From: Flavobacterium sp. JAD_PAG50586_2
GTDB taxonomy: Bacteria > Bacteroidota > Bacteroidia > Flavobacteriales > Flavobacteriaceae
DNA: 64,000 nt
Reading direction: 5' to 3'
Assembly: GCA_023213215.1 (NCBI GenBank)
Contig: CP096136.1
Coordinates: forward strand, 2,418,001-2,482,000
Position 1 is the first letter of the stretch, and the number at the start of each line of letters is the position of its first letter. The notes under the pieces were generated by a model that saw nothing but the letters and a program-made list of their open reading frames with translations, was not told the DNA's origin and made no database searches. This document shows positions 30,201 through 38,932 of this stretch, piece after piece. The position numbers and the translations under genes were made by a program.

Positions 30201-33200
30201 CAGATCAGGCAGCAGCAGACGCAGCTTTCGCAGCATGGTTAAACGGATTCTCTGTAAGCGGAGGATGTGCACCAGTTGGAAGCTACGGAGAAGGAAGACC
30301 AACTGCACCAGCATATTGTGGTGGAACAACTTCAGTTACTTATACAGTTTCTGATAAATGTTACCAAGGTGCTTCTATCACTAGAACATTTGTAATCACT
30401 CCAGCACCTGAAGTTGTAGTTAATGTACCGGAAAACAGTACATCAAACGCATGTTCATATGCAGACCAGGCAGCAGCAGATGCAGCTTATAATGCATGGA
30501 TCAATAGCTTCTCAGTAAGCGGAGGATGTGCGCCAGTTGGTGGTTTCACTAACGAGCAAACTGCACCAGCATATTGTGGTGGAACAAGAACAGTTACTTA
30601 TGTAGTGGTTGACAAATGTTACCAATCTACACAATATACAAGAACATTCACTATTACAGGAGCTCCAGCAGTTGTTGTAACTACGGCTCAGGACAGTACT
30701 TCAAATGCATGTTCATATGCAGACCAGGCAGCAGCTAATGCGGCATTTACTGCATGGTTAGCTCAGTTCTCAGTAAGTGGAGGTTGTGCACCGGTTGGAT
30801 CTTATGGTCAACCAGCTGCACCAGCTTATTGTGGTGGAACAGTAACAGTTACATATACGGTTACTGACAAATGTTACGAAACATCAACTCAAACAGCTAC
30901 GTTTACAATCACACCAGCACCAGCTGTTGTAGTAAACGGACCAGCTAACACAACTGCACCAGCAGGATCTTATGCAGATCAGGCAGCAGCTGATGCAGCA
31001 TTTGCAGCATGGTTAGCTCAGTTTTCAGTAAGTGGAGGATGTGCACCGTCTGGATCTTATGGACAACCACAGGCACCATACTATTGTGGAGGAACAGTTG
31101 AAGTTACTTATACAGTGACTGACAAATGTTACGAAACGACTTCAATTACAAGAACATTTACAATTACTCCGGCTAACCCACCAGTGGTTAATACACCGGA
31201 AAATACTACTTCAAATGCATGTATCTATGCAGATCAGGCAGCAGCTGATGCAGCTTTCGCAGCGTGGTTAGCTCAATTTACTGTAAGTGGAGGAATTAGC
31301 CCAATTGGAAGCTTCGGAGAAGGTACTCCTTCTGCACCACAGTATTGTGGTGGAACAACTACAGTTACTTACACAGTTACTGATAGATGTTACGAGCCAA
31401 TTGTAATTACAAGAACGTTTACAATTACACCTGCACCAGCAGTTGTAGTAAACGGACCGGAAAACAGTACATCAAATGCATGTTCTTATGCAGATCAGGC
31501 AGCAGCAGATGCAGCTTTCACAGCATGGTTAAACGGATTCTCTGTAAATGGAGGATGTGCACCAACTGGAGTTCTTTCAATATTAGGAGGATCACCAACT
31601 GCACCAATTACTGCACCAGCTTATTGTGGAGGAACAGTTTCAGTTTCTTACTCAGTTATTGATAAATGTTACCAAGGTTCATTTATTGTAAGAACGTTTA
31701 CAATTACACCTGCACCAGCAGTTGTAGTAAACGGATCAGAAAACAGTACTTCAAATGCATGTTCATATGCAGACCAGGCAGCAGCTGATGCAGCTTTCGC
31801 AGCATGGTTAAACGGATTCTCTGTAAGCGGAGGATGTGCGCCAACAGGAAGCTTCGGAGAAGGTACTCCTTCTGCACCGGCTTATTGTGGTGGAACAACT
31901 TCAGTTACTTATACAGTTGCTGATAAATGTTACGAAGGTTCTACAAGAACTGCTACGTTTACAATTACTCCAGCACCAGCTGTTGTAGTTAATACTCCTG
32001 AAAACAGTACTTCAAATGCATGTTCATATGCAGATCAGGCAGCAGCAGATGCAGCTTACAATGCATGGATCAATAGCTTCACAGTAAGTGGAGGTTGTGC
32101 ACCAATTGGAGCATTTACAAATGAGCAATCAGCACCGGAATATTGTGGTGGTACAAGAACAGTTACTTATGTAGTTGTTGACAAATGTTACCAATCTACG
32201 CAATATACAAGAACATTTACAATTACACCAGCACCAGCTGTTGTTGTGAATGGATCAGAAAACAGTACTTCAAATGCATGTACTTATGCAGGTCAGGCAG
32301 CAGCTGATGCAGCTTTCGCAGCTTGGTTAAACGGATTCTCAGTAACAGGAGGATGTGCACCAGTAGGAAGCTTCGGAGAAGGTACTCCTTCTGCACCAGC
32401 TTATTGTGGTGGAACAACTTCAGTTACTTATACAGTTTCTGATAAATGTTACCAAGGTACTTCAATTACAAGAACGTTTACAATTACACCTGCACCAGCA
32501 GTTGTAGTAAACGGATCAGAAAACAGTACTTCAAATGCATGTTCTTATGCAGATCAGGCAGCAGCTGATGCAGCTTACCAAGCATGGTTAAACGGATTCT
32601 CTGTAAGCGGAGGCTGTGCACCAGTTGGAGCATTTGCTAGTGAGCAAACAGCTCCTGCTTATTGTGGTGGTACAAGAACAGTTACTTATGTAGTTGCTGA
32701 TAAATGTTACCAAGGTACTTCAATTACTAGAACGTTTACAATCACACCAGCACCAGCTGTTGTAGTAAACGGATCAGAAGATAATAGATCGAATGCATGT
32801 TCATATGCAGACCAGGCAGCAGCTGATGCAGCTTTCGCAGCATGGTTAAACGGATTCTCTGTATCTGGAGGATGTGCACCAGTAGGAAGCTTCGGAGAAG
32901 GTACGCCTTCTGCACCAGCTTATTGTGGTGGAACAACTTCTGTTACTTATACAGTTTCTGATAAATGTTACGAAGGTACTTCAATCACTAGAACGTTTAC
33001 AATCACACCAGCACCAGCAGTTGTAGTAAACGGATCGGAAAACAGTACTTCAAATGCATGTTCATATGCAGACCAGGCAGCAGCTGATGCAGCTTACGCA
33101 GCATGGTTAAACGGATTCTCTGTTAGCGGAGGATGTGCACCAGTTGGAAGCTTTGGAGAAGGTACTCCTTCTGCACCAGCTTATTGTGGTGGAACAACTT

Positions 33201-36200
33201 CAGTTACTTATACAGTTTCTGATAAATGTTACCAAGGTTCTACAAGAACTGCTACGTTTACAATTACACCAGCACCAGCAGTTGTAGTAAACGGATCTGA
33301 AAACTTCACTTCAAATGCATGTTCTTATGCAAACCAGGCAGCGGCTAATGCAGCTTTTGCAACTTGGTTAGCAGGATTCAATGTAAGCGGAGGATGTGCA
33401 CCAGTGGGAAGCTTCGGAGAAGGTACTCCATCTGCACCAGCTTATTGTGGTGGAACAACTACAGTAACTTATACAGCTACTGACAGATGTTACCAAGGAA
33501 CTCCAATTACAAGAACATTCACTATTGGTACAGCACCAGCTGTTGTATTCAACTGTGGAAATGACGTAACAGTACCAGCATGTAGTACACAAGCTCAGGT
33601 TAATGCAGCATTTGCTACATTCTTAGCTTCAACTACAGCAAGCGGTGGATGTAACGGATCATTAACAAGAACTCAGGCTACGGCTCCATCTAATTGTGGT
33701 GGTTCAGTTAACGTAACTTGGACTTATGCATCAGGTTGTGCAGAAACTCAATCTTGCACTAGAACATTTACTGTAGCAACTCCTGCACCAGCAGTGATAT
33801 CTTGTGGAAACAATGTAACATTGCCAGCATGTAGCACTCAGGCGCAATTAAATGCAGCTTGGACAGCGTTCTTAAATTCAACAACTGCTACTGGTGGTTG
33901 TGGAGGTGTATTAACAAGAACTTCATGCAGCGCTCCATCATTATGTGGAGGTTATGTTGACGTTACTTGGACTTATACTGTAGCTTCATGTGGACCACAA
34001 TCAGGTTGTGGAAACACTAACTCAATACAATGTACTAGAAGATTCACAGTGGCTGCACCAGCACCAGCAGTGATATCTTGTGGAAACAATGTAACATTGC
34101 CAGCATGTAGCACACAAGCTGAATTGAATGCAGCATGGACTGCGTTCTTAAATTCTACAACTGCTTCAGGCGGATGTAACGGAGTATTAACAAGAACTTC
34201 ATGCAGCGCCCCATCATTATGTGGAGGATATGTAGACGTAACTTGGAAATACACAGTTAGCACTTGTGGTCAACAGTCTGGATGTGGAAACACTAACTAT
34301 GTGACTTGTACTAGAAGATTCACAGTTACAGCTCCAGCTCAGGTTGCTATACGTTGTGCAAGCAATGTAACAGTTCCTGCATGTAGCACACAAGCACAAG
34401 TTGATACAGCATGGGCAGCGTTCCTTGCTTCAACTACCGCTAGTGGAGGTTGTGGAGGTGTATTAACAAACAATGGAGGTTCTGCACCATCTGCGTGTGG
34501 AGGTTATAAAGATGTAACTTGGACTTATAGAGTAGGTTCTTGTGGACAACAATCAGGTTGTGGAAGCACTAACACTGTAACTTGTACTAAGAGATTTACA
34601 GTTCAGGCACCATCTCAGGTTGTATTCAACTGTGGAACTAACGTAACTGTAGGTGCTTGTAAAACTCAGGCTCAGGTTAACTCTGCTTGGACAGCGTTCT
34701 TAAATTCAACTACCGCTAGCGGTGGATGTGGTGGAGTATTGACAAACAATGCACCATCTCAGGCACCATCACTATGTGGAGGTTCAGTAAGTGTTACTTG
34801 GACATATACAGTAGCTTCTTGTGGTCAACAGTCTGGATGTGGTAACACTAACCAAATGACTTGCACAAGAACATTCACAGTAACTCCAACTACACCAGTT
34901 GTGTTCAATTGTGGAAACAACGTAACTGTACCAGCTTGTAGCTCTCAAACTCAGGTTAACACAGCTTGGAATGCATTCTTAGCTTCTACTACTGCAAGTG
35001 GTGGATGTAACGGAGTATTCTCAAGAACTTCAGCTACTACACCATCATCATGTGGAGGTTCAGTAGATGTAACGTGGACTTATACTACAACGGCTTGTGG
35101 AGGTCAATCTTCTACTCAAACTTGTACTAGAACGTTCACTGTAGCTGCACCGGCACCAGTAGTATTAACTGCTGGAGCAAATGTAACGTTACCAGCATGT
35201 AGCACACAAGCTCAATTAAATACAGCTTGGACTGCATTCTTAAACTCAACTACCGGTACAGGTGGATGTGGAGGTCGTTTAACAAGAACTTCTTGTTACG
35301 CACCATCTCTATGTGGAGGCTATGTAGATGTTACATGGACGTATACAGTTGATACTTGTGGTCAGTCATCAGGTTGTGGAAGCTCTAACTCAGGTACACA
35401 ATCTCAGTCAATCACTAGAAGATTTACTGTAGCAACTCCAGCACCGTTGACATTCAACGCTGGAAACAACGTAACAGTGCCAGCATGTAGCACTCAGGCT
35501 CAATTAAATACAGCTTGGACTGCATTCTTAAACTCTACTACTGTAACAGGTGGATGTAACGCAACATTAACAAGAACTTCTTGCAATGCTCCATCATTAT
35601 GTGGAGGTTATGTAGATGTTACTTGGACTGCAACTACAGCTTCTTGTGGACAACAGTCAGGATGTGGAACAAGTAATTCTAAATCTATCACTAGAAGATT
35701 TACAGTATCTGCACCACAACAAGTTTCATTCAACTGTGGTTCTAATGTAACTTTATCTGGATCAGCTACTCAGGCGCAAATCGCTGCAGCTTGGAATAAT
35801 TTCTTGAACTCAACTACTGCTAGCGGTGGATGTGGAGCTGTATTAACAAGAACTTCAGCTTCTATGCCAACAGAGTGTGGTGAGTATGCAGATGTTACTT
35901 GGACTTATACGGTAGCTTCTTGTGGAGCTCAATCAGGATGTGGTAACACAAACCAATTGACTTGTACTAAACGATTCTCAATTTCTGGATCTTCAGCTAC
36001 AATCAATGCCGGAAGCAATGTAACCCTTGCATCTTGTAAAACTCAGGCACAAGTTAACGCTGCCTGGACAACGTTCATCAACTCAACTACTGTAACAGGT
36101 GGTTCAGGAACATTGACTAACAACGCTTCATCTTGCACTATCCCATCAGCATGTGGAGGTTATGCAGATGTTACTTGGACTTACAGATCTAATTGTGGTC

Positions 36201-36835
36201 AAACTACAGTAACATGTGGTGGACAAACAACTACCGGAACTACTTATACTGTAACTAGAAGATTTACAGTTCAGTCAGGTGGTGGTGTAAATGTATCTGG
36301 ACCGTCTAGCGTAAGCTACGTTAATACTCACTTTAACAGTCAGTATGCGGTTAACAATGCATTTGCAGCATGGTTATGCCAGTTCACAACAGTGAGCAAC
36401 GGATGTGGTTCAACTGCAGTATTTAGCGGAAGCCCAAGAGTAGCTCCAAGTTGGACTAATGGAGGAACTGTATCAGTTACTTATTCAATCACAGGAAACT
36501 GTAATTCTGACACTGTTTGTGCTTCATTCACAATCACAAGAGGTGCAGTTTGTAAAATTGAACCAGCAACAGCAACAGTAGCTACTACTCCAATGACTGT
36601 TAAAGCTTATCCAAATCCATTCAGTGAAAACTTCAACTTAGACTTGACAACTTCAAGTGTTGAAAAAGTAGGAGTTACTATCTATGATATGACCGGAAAA
36701 TTAATCGAACAACGTGAGGTTAATGCAGACGAAGTATCCGGATTACAAGCTGGATCTAACTTACCTTCTGGAGTTTACAATGTAATTGTATCTCAAGGAA
36801 GCGAAGTGAAAACCCTAAGAGTAATCAAAAGATAA
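27287..36835 (+). CDS. Giant T9SS-exported HYR-like repeat protein (3182 aa)
   Basis: A predicted surface or secreted adhesin-like protein. It has an extended signal region (MKNSTLFSMETSFKDSFYCCCESLKG, then FKFLLVFALFMASFTQGVSAQG) and a unique N-terminal domain (about residues 48-195). About 20 near-identical repeats of roughly 85 aa follow (about residues 351-2084; signature SNACSYADQAAADAAFAAWL..SVSGGCAPVG...APAYCGG...VTYTVxDKCY...TFTITPAP), then about 10 related repeats (about 2085-3000; VTVPACSTQAQVNAAW..FL.STTASGGC), one divergent repeat, and a T9SS type A domain (YPNPFSENFNLDL...GVYNVIVSQ...KTLRVIKR). Conserved Cys pairs suggest disulfides. These are HYR-like, bacterial Ig-fold modules. 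SprB of F. johnsoniae is a loose parallel, but this is not SprB. The frame is intact throughout. Confidence 0.88.
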   Translation: MKNSTLFSMETSFKDSFYCCCESLKGNFKFLLVFALFMASFTQGVSAQGTLVPSCNLIGPLEACAVLNPADTSGDFIINIEVARSGAPDFTGPLPPGVPRLNFNNNFAYSFVTNSSGAFIRSYGTVNYNVTTNKTTQALTVCPGTGTPEFNLQLLVTNKTSSPWTFCECSKSVSVSKVAATSSYLPIACYGQLSTLTAVGQFSDIGQYTYTLLPNAAFPAGVQNTTGVFPGLPGSEAGITYTVVVTSAELCETSTSQTIIQPAYNPVLITCPQPGTISACQSTEAINTAFNAWLNSFNYTGGTNSSVTRSPLQPTVPALCGGSTTVTWTVRDECGEPQTCTSTFTITPAPAVTITQPESSSTNACLYADQDAANAAFTAWLAQFTVSGGCAPVGNYGQPQAPAYCGGSTIVVYTVTDRCYQTSTRTATFTITPAPAVVITQAQSATSNACLYADQAAANAAFAAWLNGFSVSGGCAPVGSFGEGRPTAPAYCGGATTVTYTVTDNCYQTSSRTATFTITPAPAVVVNVPENSTSNACSYADQDAANAAYDAWIASFTVSGGCAPVGGFTNEQTAPEYCGGTRTVTYVVVDKCYQSTQYTRTFTITPAPAVVITQAQSATSNACSYADQAAANAAFAAWLNGFSVSGGCAPVGSFGEGTPSAPAYCGGETTVTYGVSDKCYDTTRYTATFTITPAPAVVVNTPENSTSNACSYADQDAANAAYDAWIASFSVSGGCAPVGGFTNEQTAPAYCGGTRTVTYVVVDKCYQSTQYTRTFTITPAPAVVITQAESATSNACSYAGQAAADAAFTAWLNGFSVSGGCAPVGSFGEGRPTAPAYCGGETTVTYTVADKCYQTSTRTATFTITPAPLVVVNTPSDLSSNACSYADQAAADAAYDAWIASFSVSGGCAPVGGFTNEQTAPAYCGGTRTVTYVVVDKCYQSTQYTRTFTITSAPAVVVNGPQSTSSNACSYADQAAADAAFAAWLNGFSVSGGCAPVGSYGEGRPTAPAYCGGTTSVTYTVSDKCYQGASITRTFVITPAPEVVVNVPENSTSNACSYADQAAADAAYNAWINSFSVSGGCAPVGGFTNEQTAPAYCGGTRTVTYVVVDKCYQSTQYTRTFTITGAPAVVVTTAQDSTSNACSYADQAAANAAFTAWLAQFSVSGGCAPVGSYGQPAAPAYCGGTVTVTYTVTDKCYETSTQTATFTITPAPAVVVNGPANTTAPAGSYADQAAADAAFAAWLAQFSVSGGCAPSGSYGQPQAPYYCGGTVEVTYTVTDKCYETTSITRTFTITPANPPVVNTPENTTSNACIYADQAAADAAFAAWLAQFTVSGGISPIGSFGEGTPSAPQYCGGTTTVTYTVTDRCYEPIVITRTFTITPAPAVVVNGPENSTSNACSYADQAAADAAFTAWLNGFSVNGGCAPTGVLSILGGSPTAPITAPAYCGGTVSVSYSVIDKCYQGSFIVRTFTITPAPAVVVNGSENSTSNACSYADQAAADAAFAAWLNGFSVSGGCAPTGSFGEGTPSAPAYCGGTTSVTYTVADKCYEGSTRTATFTITPAPAVVVNTPENSTSNACSYADQAAADAAYNAWINSFTVSGGCAPIGAFTNEQSAPEYCGGTRTVTYVVVDKCYQSTQYTRTFTITPAPAVVVNGSENSTSNACTYAGQAAADAAFAAWLNGFSVTGGCAPVGSFGEGTPSAPAYCGGTTSVTYTVSDKCYQGTSITRTFTITPAPAVVVNGSENSTSNACSYADQAAADAAYQAWLNGFSVSGGCAPVGAFASEQTAPAYCGGTRTVTYVVADKCYQGTSITRTFTITPAPAVVVNGSEDNRSNACSYADQAAADAAFAAWLNGFSVSGGCAPVGSFGEGTPSAPAYCGGTTSVTYTVSDKCYEGTSITRTFTITPAPAVVVNGSENSTSNACSYADQAAADAAYAAWLNGFSVSGGCAPVGSFGEGTPSAPAYCGGTTSVTYTVSDKCYQGSTRTATFTITPAPAVVVNGSENFTSNACSYANQAAANAAFATWLAGFNVSGGCAPVGSFGEGTPSAPAYCGGTTTVTYTATDRCYQGTPITRTFTIGTAPAVVFNCGNDVTVPACSTQAQVNAAFATFLASTTASGGCNGSLTRTQATAPSNCGGSVNVTWTYASGCAETQSCTRTFTVATPAPAVISCGNNVTLPACSTQAQLNAAWTAFLNSTTATGGCGGVLTRTSCSAPSLCGGYVDVTWTYTVASCGPQSGCGNTNSIQCTRRFTVAAPAPAVISCGNNVTLPACSTQAELNAAWTAFLNSTTASGGCNGVLTRTSCSAPSLCGGYVDVTWKYTVSTCGQQSGCGNTNYVTCTRRFTVTAPAQVAIRCASNVTVPACSTQAQVDTAWAAFLASTTASGGCGGVLTNNGGSAPSACGGYKDVTWTYRVGSCGQQSGCGSTNTVTCTKRFTVQAPSQVVFNCGTNVTVGACKTQAQVNSAWTAFLNSTTASGGCGGVLTNNAPSQAPSLCGGSVSVTWTYTVASCGQQSGCGNTNQMTCTRTFTVTPTTPVVFNCGNNVTVPACSSQTQVNTAWNAFLASTTASGGCNGVFSRTSATTPSSCGGSVDVTWTYTTTACGGQSSTQTCTRTFTVAAPAPVVLTAGANVTLPACSTQAQLNTAWTAFLNSTTGTGGCGGRLTRTSCYAPSLCGGYVDVTWTYTVDTCGQSSGCGSSNSGTQSQSITRRFTVATPAPLTFNAGNNVTVPACSTQAQLNTAWTAFLNSTTVTGGCNATLTRTSCNAPSLCGGYVDVTWTATTASCGQQSGCGTSNSKSITRRFTVSAPQQVSFNCGSNVTLSGSATQAQIAAAWNNFLNSTTASGGCGAVLTRTSASMPTECGEYADVTWTYTVASCGAQSGCGNTNQLTCTKRFSISGSSATINAGSNVTLASCKTQAQVNAAWTTFINSTTVTGGSGTLTNNASSCTIPSACGGYADVTWTYRSNCGQTTVTCGGQTTTGTTYTVTRRFTVQSGGGVNVSGPSSVSYVNTHFNSQYAVNNAFAAWLCQFTTVSNGCGSTAVFSGSPRVAPSWTNGGTVSVTYSITGNCNSDTVCASFTITRGAVCKIEPATATVATTPMTVKAYPNPFSENFNLDLTTSSVEKVGVTIYDMTGKLIEQREVNADEVSGLQAGSNLPSGVYNVIVSQGSEVKTLRVIKR
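28340..33540 (+). repeat. About 20 type-1 HYR-like coding repeats
   Basis: Roughly 20 units of 250-270 bp encoding SNACSYADQAAADAAF, SVSGGCAPVG and YCGG. Two sub-types partly alternate: one with AAFAAWLNGFSV plus SFGEG, the other with AAYDAWIASF plus GGFTNEQTAP and TRTVTYVVVDKCYQSTQY. The last six units are the most uniform and mostly share VVVNGSENSTSN. Confidence 0.85.
33541..36290 (+). repeat. About 10 type-2 HYR-like coding repeats
   Basis: About ten units of 240-290 bp with the signature NVTVPACSTQAQVNAAW, STTASGGC, and often SCGQQSGCGNTN. They are related to the type-1 units but more diverged and Cys-richer; some units have lost the first Cys (TAGANVTL, NAGNNVTV). Confidence 0.8.
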
Positions 36836-36856
36836 TCACTTAATTAGATTATAAAG

Positions 36857-36888
36857 AAAAACCCTTCCGTTTCCGGAAGGGTTTTTTG
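36857..36888 (+). terminator. Intrinsic terminator after the second giant gene
   Basis: AAAACCCTTCCG, loop TTT, CGGAAGGGTTTTTT: a perfect GC-rich hairpin with a T-tract, 20 bp after the stop. Confidence 0.92.
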
Positions 36889-36994
36889 TTTAATTGAATA
36901 AGAATGCCTATGCGATAAAACTGTGATTTGATGTAAATGATAAAGCAGCCATAATAAGAACGAAGGAAAGCCAGGATATTTTTTATATGACTGT

Positions 36995-37176
36995 AAGTGG
37001 TTAGCTAACACCCAAAAGCTCATCTTAAAAGATGTTTTTACCCCATTTAGCAATGCACAAATTGCACTGGCAAAACCCTTTACACTACAGAAACAGGTTT
37101 GGCATATACTACAAAAAAATATATCAAATCAGCTTTCGGTGCAGCAAGTCCGCAATACAAACAAGTAAGCGATTAA
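36995..37176 (+). pseudogene. Degenerate 3' end of a small Bacteroidetes gene
   Basis: One frame reads DVFTPFSNAQIALAKPF and then, after a one-base slip near 37090, TGLAYTTKKYIKSAFGAASP and QYKQVSD before a TAA at 37174-37176. The ...KKYIKSxFGAxSPQYKQV ending resembles a recurrent C-terminus of small hypothetical proteins in Bacteroidota. No start codon is identifiable, so this is taken as a remnant. A strong terminator follows 26 bp later. Confidence 0.35.
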
Positions 37177-37201
37177 ATTTACACGGCCGAAAAATAAACA
37201 T

Positions 37202-37230
37202 GAGGGGCTTCTGAAAAGAAGCCCCTCTTT
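37202..37230 (+). terminator. Intrinsic terminator after the gene remnant
   Basis: GAGGGGCTTCT, loop GAAA, AGAAGCCCCTCTTT: a perfect 11-bp stem. It supports the idea that the degenerate sequence just upstream was once a gene. Confidence 0.85.
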
Positions 37231-37416
37231 AATTTATATTGACACCAGTTTTTAAGTTTAAAGATTCTATTTGCAGGAAGGGCATATTTTATAATACCAA
37301 TTTTGGATAGTAATTTAGTTCCTCACAATAAGCTTTTCAAAATCTTTGCCCTTATACTATCTCATAGTCCCGCACCAATAATTCGTATTTGAAAACTATA
37401 CTTCATAACAACGATT

Positions 37417-37596
37417 ATGAAAGCATAAGAAGTATATAACATTGCCATTTATCTTTCTGAAAAGGAGTTGGATAGATTGTATACTTTACTGGAAAAGAAG
37501 ATTTGCAAGGAGAAGAAGGCAATTAGCAAACCAATTAAAAAGAAATTGATAACAGGCGAGAAGGCGAGGAGCCATCCCCTGATGCCATATAGATAA
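37417..37596 (+). pseudogene. Small pseudogene with an early in-frame stop
   Basis: From the ATG at 37417 the frame reads MKA, TAA, then EVYNIAIYLSEKELDRLYTL and LEKKICKEKKAISKPIKKKL up to a TAA at 37594-37596. The sequence after the stop has normal protein character (a 58-residue stretch resembling small Bacteroidetes proteins of the MKxxEVYNIA type), so the TAA probably replaced a sense codon such as CAA. Function unknown. Confidence 0.4.
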
Positions 37597-37630
37597 TCAT
37601 TTTTTGTAAAGGCGAGCTAATTGTGTTTAT

Positions 37631-37815
37631 AAGGAGCGGCAGATCATCTTTCTTTCCACCAATCCTCCCGCTATCCGCTACAATCTGTCATTGCGAATTT
37701 GATATTAAGAGGAGGATGTCCAGTGGACATTCGGTTATAGAAGCAATCTCATTTCGTTTATGCTTACGCAATGCCAGGATTTCCACTACTATCGGGGCTA
37801 GTGTTGACGTTTGGC
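37631..37815. repeat. Dispersed intergenic element, copy A (with nested insert)
   Basis: Starts AGGAGCGGCAGATCATCTTT and includes CCTCCCGCTATCCGCTACAAT and CCACTACTATCGGGGCTA. Between these lies a nested segment TGTCATTGCGAATTTGATA ... AAGCAATCTCATTTCG. Related copies are at 38241, 41190 and 55361. Confidence 0.75.
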
Positions 37816-37876
37816 TTTTTTAAGACAAATCAAATATCTTATTGCGCTTATCGGCAACCTTACAGCACTCTTGCAG

Positions 37877-37928
37877 CACTTTGATGGCACTTTGATGGCG
37901 CTTTAATGGCGCTTTAATGGCGCTTTGA
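37877..37928. repeat. 12-bp minisatellite
   Basis: About four copies of CACTTTGATGG / CGCTTTAATGG-type 12-bp units in a gene-free stretch. The region 37816-38150 otherwise shows only a short palindrome (AGGCA-TTTAAG-TGCCT at 38016-38031) and a hairpin. Confidence 0.85.
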
Positions 37929-38040
37929 CCCGCCGTTCTATGACCCGTTCCCCATCTATCAAGTACTTATTGTTCTTTAACCTTTCAGTAAATATCTTTT
38001 TCTTATTGATTTTTAAGGCATTTAAGTGCCTAAAATAAAA

Positions 38041-38070
38041 AGGATGGGTTAACTACACCCATCCTCTTTT
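38041..38070. terminator. Terminator-like hairpin
   Basis: AGGATGGGT, loop TAACTAC, ACCCATCCT then CTTTT, with an A-run on the left side as well, so it could work in either direction. It closes the gene-free zone next to the RHS module remnants. Confidence 0.7.
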
Positions 38071-38150
38071 AAATTATTTTTTTAAACTAACACAGAGTAT
38101 CAATAGTATATATTTTGAAAATACCAAAACCACACATTTGATACACTACC

Positions 38151-38222
38151 CGATATTGCCATTATAAAGTGCCGGTACTATTTCATCATCACTTTGGTCA
38201 TAATTAATCTTAAAGGCAAACA
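38151..38222 (-). pseudogene. 72-bp remnant of an RHS core
   Basis: Nearly identical to the beginning of the orphan RHS fragment (41102-41173); it encodes part of EDLFAFKINYDQSDDEIVPAL and ends abruptly at both sides. It is followed on its upstream side by the same junction sequence and dispersed element as at 41190, so it marks a third, almost deleted RHS module. Confidence 0.8.
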
Positions 38223-38240
38223 AATCCTCGGGTTCTTTTT

Positions 38241-38348
38241 CAGGAGCAGCACTTTTATCTTTCTTTCACACATCCTCCCGCTATCCGTTGCAATCTTTTT
38301 GCTATCGCAAAAAGGATTTCCACTACTATCGGGGCTAAAGAGAACGTT
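38241..38348. repeat. Dispersed intergenic element, copy B (no nested insert)
   Basis: CAGGAGCAGCACTTTTATCT ... CCTCCCGCTATCCG ... CTACTATCGGGGCTA. The internal part holds the hairpin TTTTTGC-TATC-GCAAAAA instead of the nested segment found in copies A and C. Confidence 0.75.
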
Positions 38349-38919
38349 TGTCTTTCTTCTCAAACTTACCACTTTTCCAGTATCACTATCGGATACACGA
38401 GGTATCATTTTCTATCATTTTACACGTTTTAAAGCTATTTCAAATGTAAAAAGGAGTGCAATAGTGCACTCCTTTTCGTGATTAATTTTTGAATATCATT
38501 TGATTTACATAGTGTTAAGGGATGAAAAATGTGTCATCACTAACTTTGAAACATTACCTAGTGTTAAGGGATGGATAATAGGCATCACTAACTTTGAAAC
38601 ATTACGCATTACCGGTTGTCACATTTTTTTTATTTTTTTATTTTTTGTGACACTTTTTGTCACAAAATTTTTAAATAGGCTTTTTTTGTGACAAGAAAAA
38701 AATAACACGGATGATGTAATGCATACCTAATTCCGGTATCACTAACTTTGAAACATAAGATCTCATTTTCTATCATTTTACACGTTTTAAAGCTGTTTCA
38801 AATGTAAAAAGGAGTGCAATACTGCACTCCTTTTCGTGATTAAATTTTGAATATCATTTGATTTACATAGTGTTAAGGGATGGGGTATAGGTCATCACTA
38901 ACTTTGAAACATTACCACT
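38323..38919. repeat. Long spacer repeat, copy 2 (downstream of the orphan immunity gene)
   Basis: About 600 bp almost identical to 41341-41938 (offset 3018-3020 bp, only a few indels). Internal parts: two terminator-like hairpins (AAAAGGAGTGCA-ATAG-TGCACTCCTTTT at 38449-38476 and a variant at 38807-38834), several copies of CACTAACTTTGAAACAT, two AGTGTTAAGGGATG words and the hairpin TGTGACA-CTTTT-TGTCACA near 38648. It carries no plausible gene. Confidence 0.9.
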
Positions 38920-38932
38920 TTGAAACATGCCA

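Noticed and set aside
27287..36835. SprB gliding-motility adhesin
   Set aside because: It is much shorter than F. johnsoniae SprB, ends in a type A rather than type B sorting domain, and no gliding gene neighbours are seen.
36844..37053. Minus-strand ORF over the terminator and gap after the giant gene
   Set aside because: It runs through the terminator hairpin and has no protein-like composition or start context.
38194..38691. Plus-strand ORFs of 63 and 95 aa in the spacer repeat
   Set aside because: They cross hairpins and repeat boundaries, are copied only because the DNA is duplicated, and are rich in Phe/Leu from T-runs.
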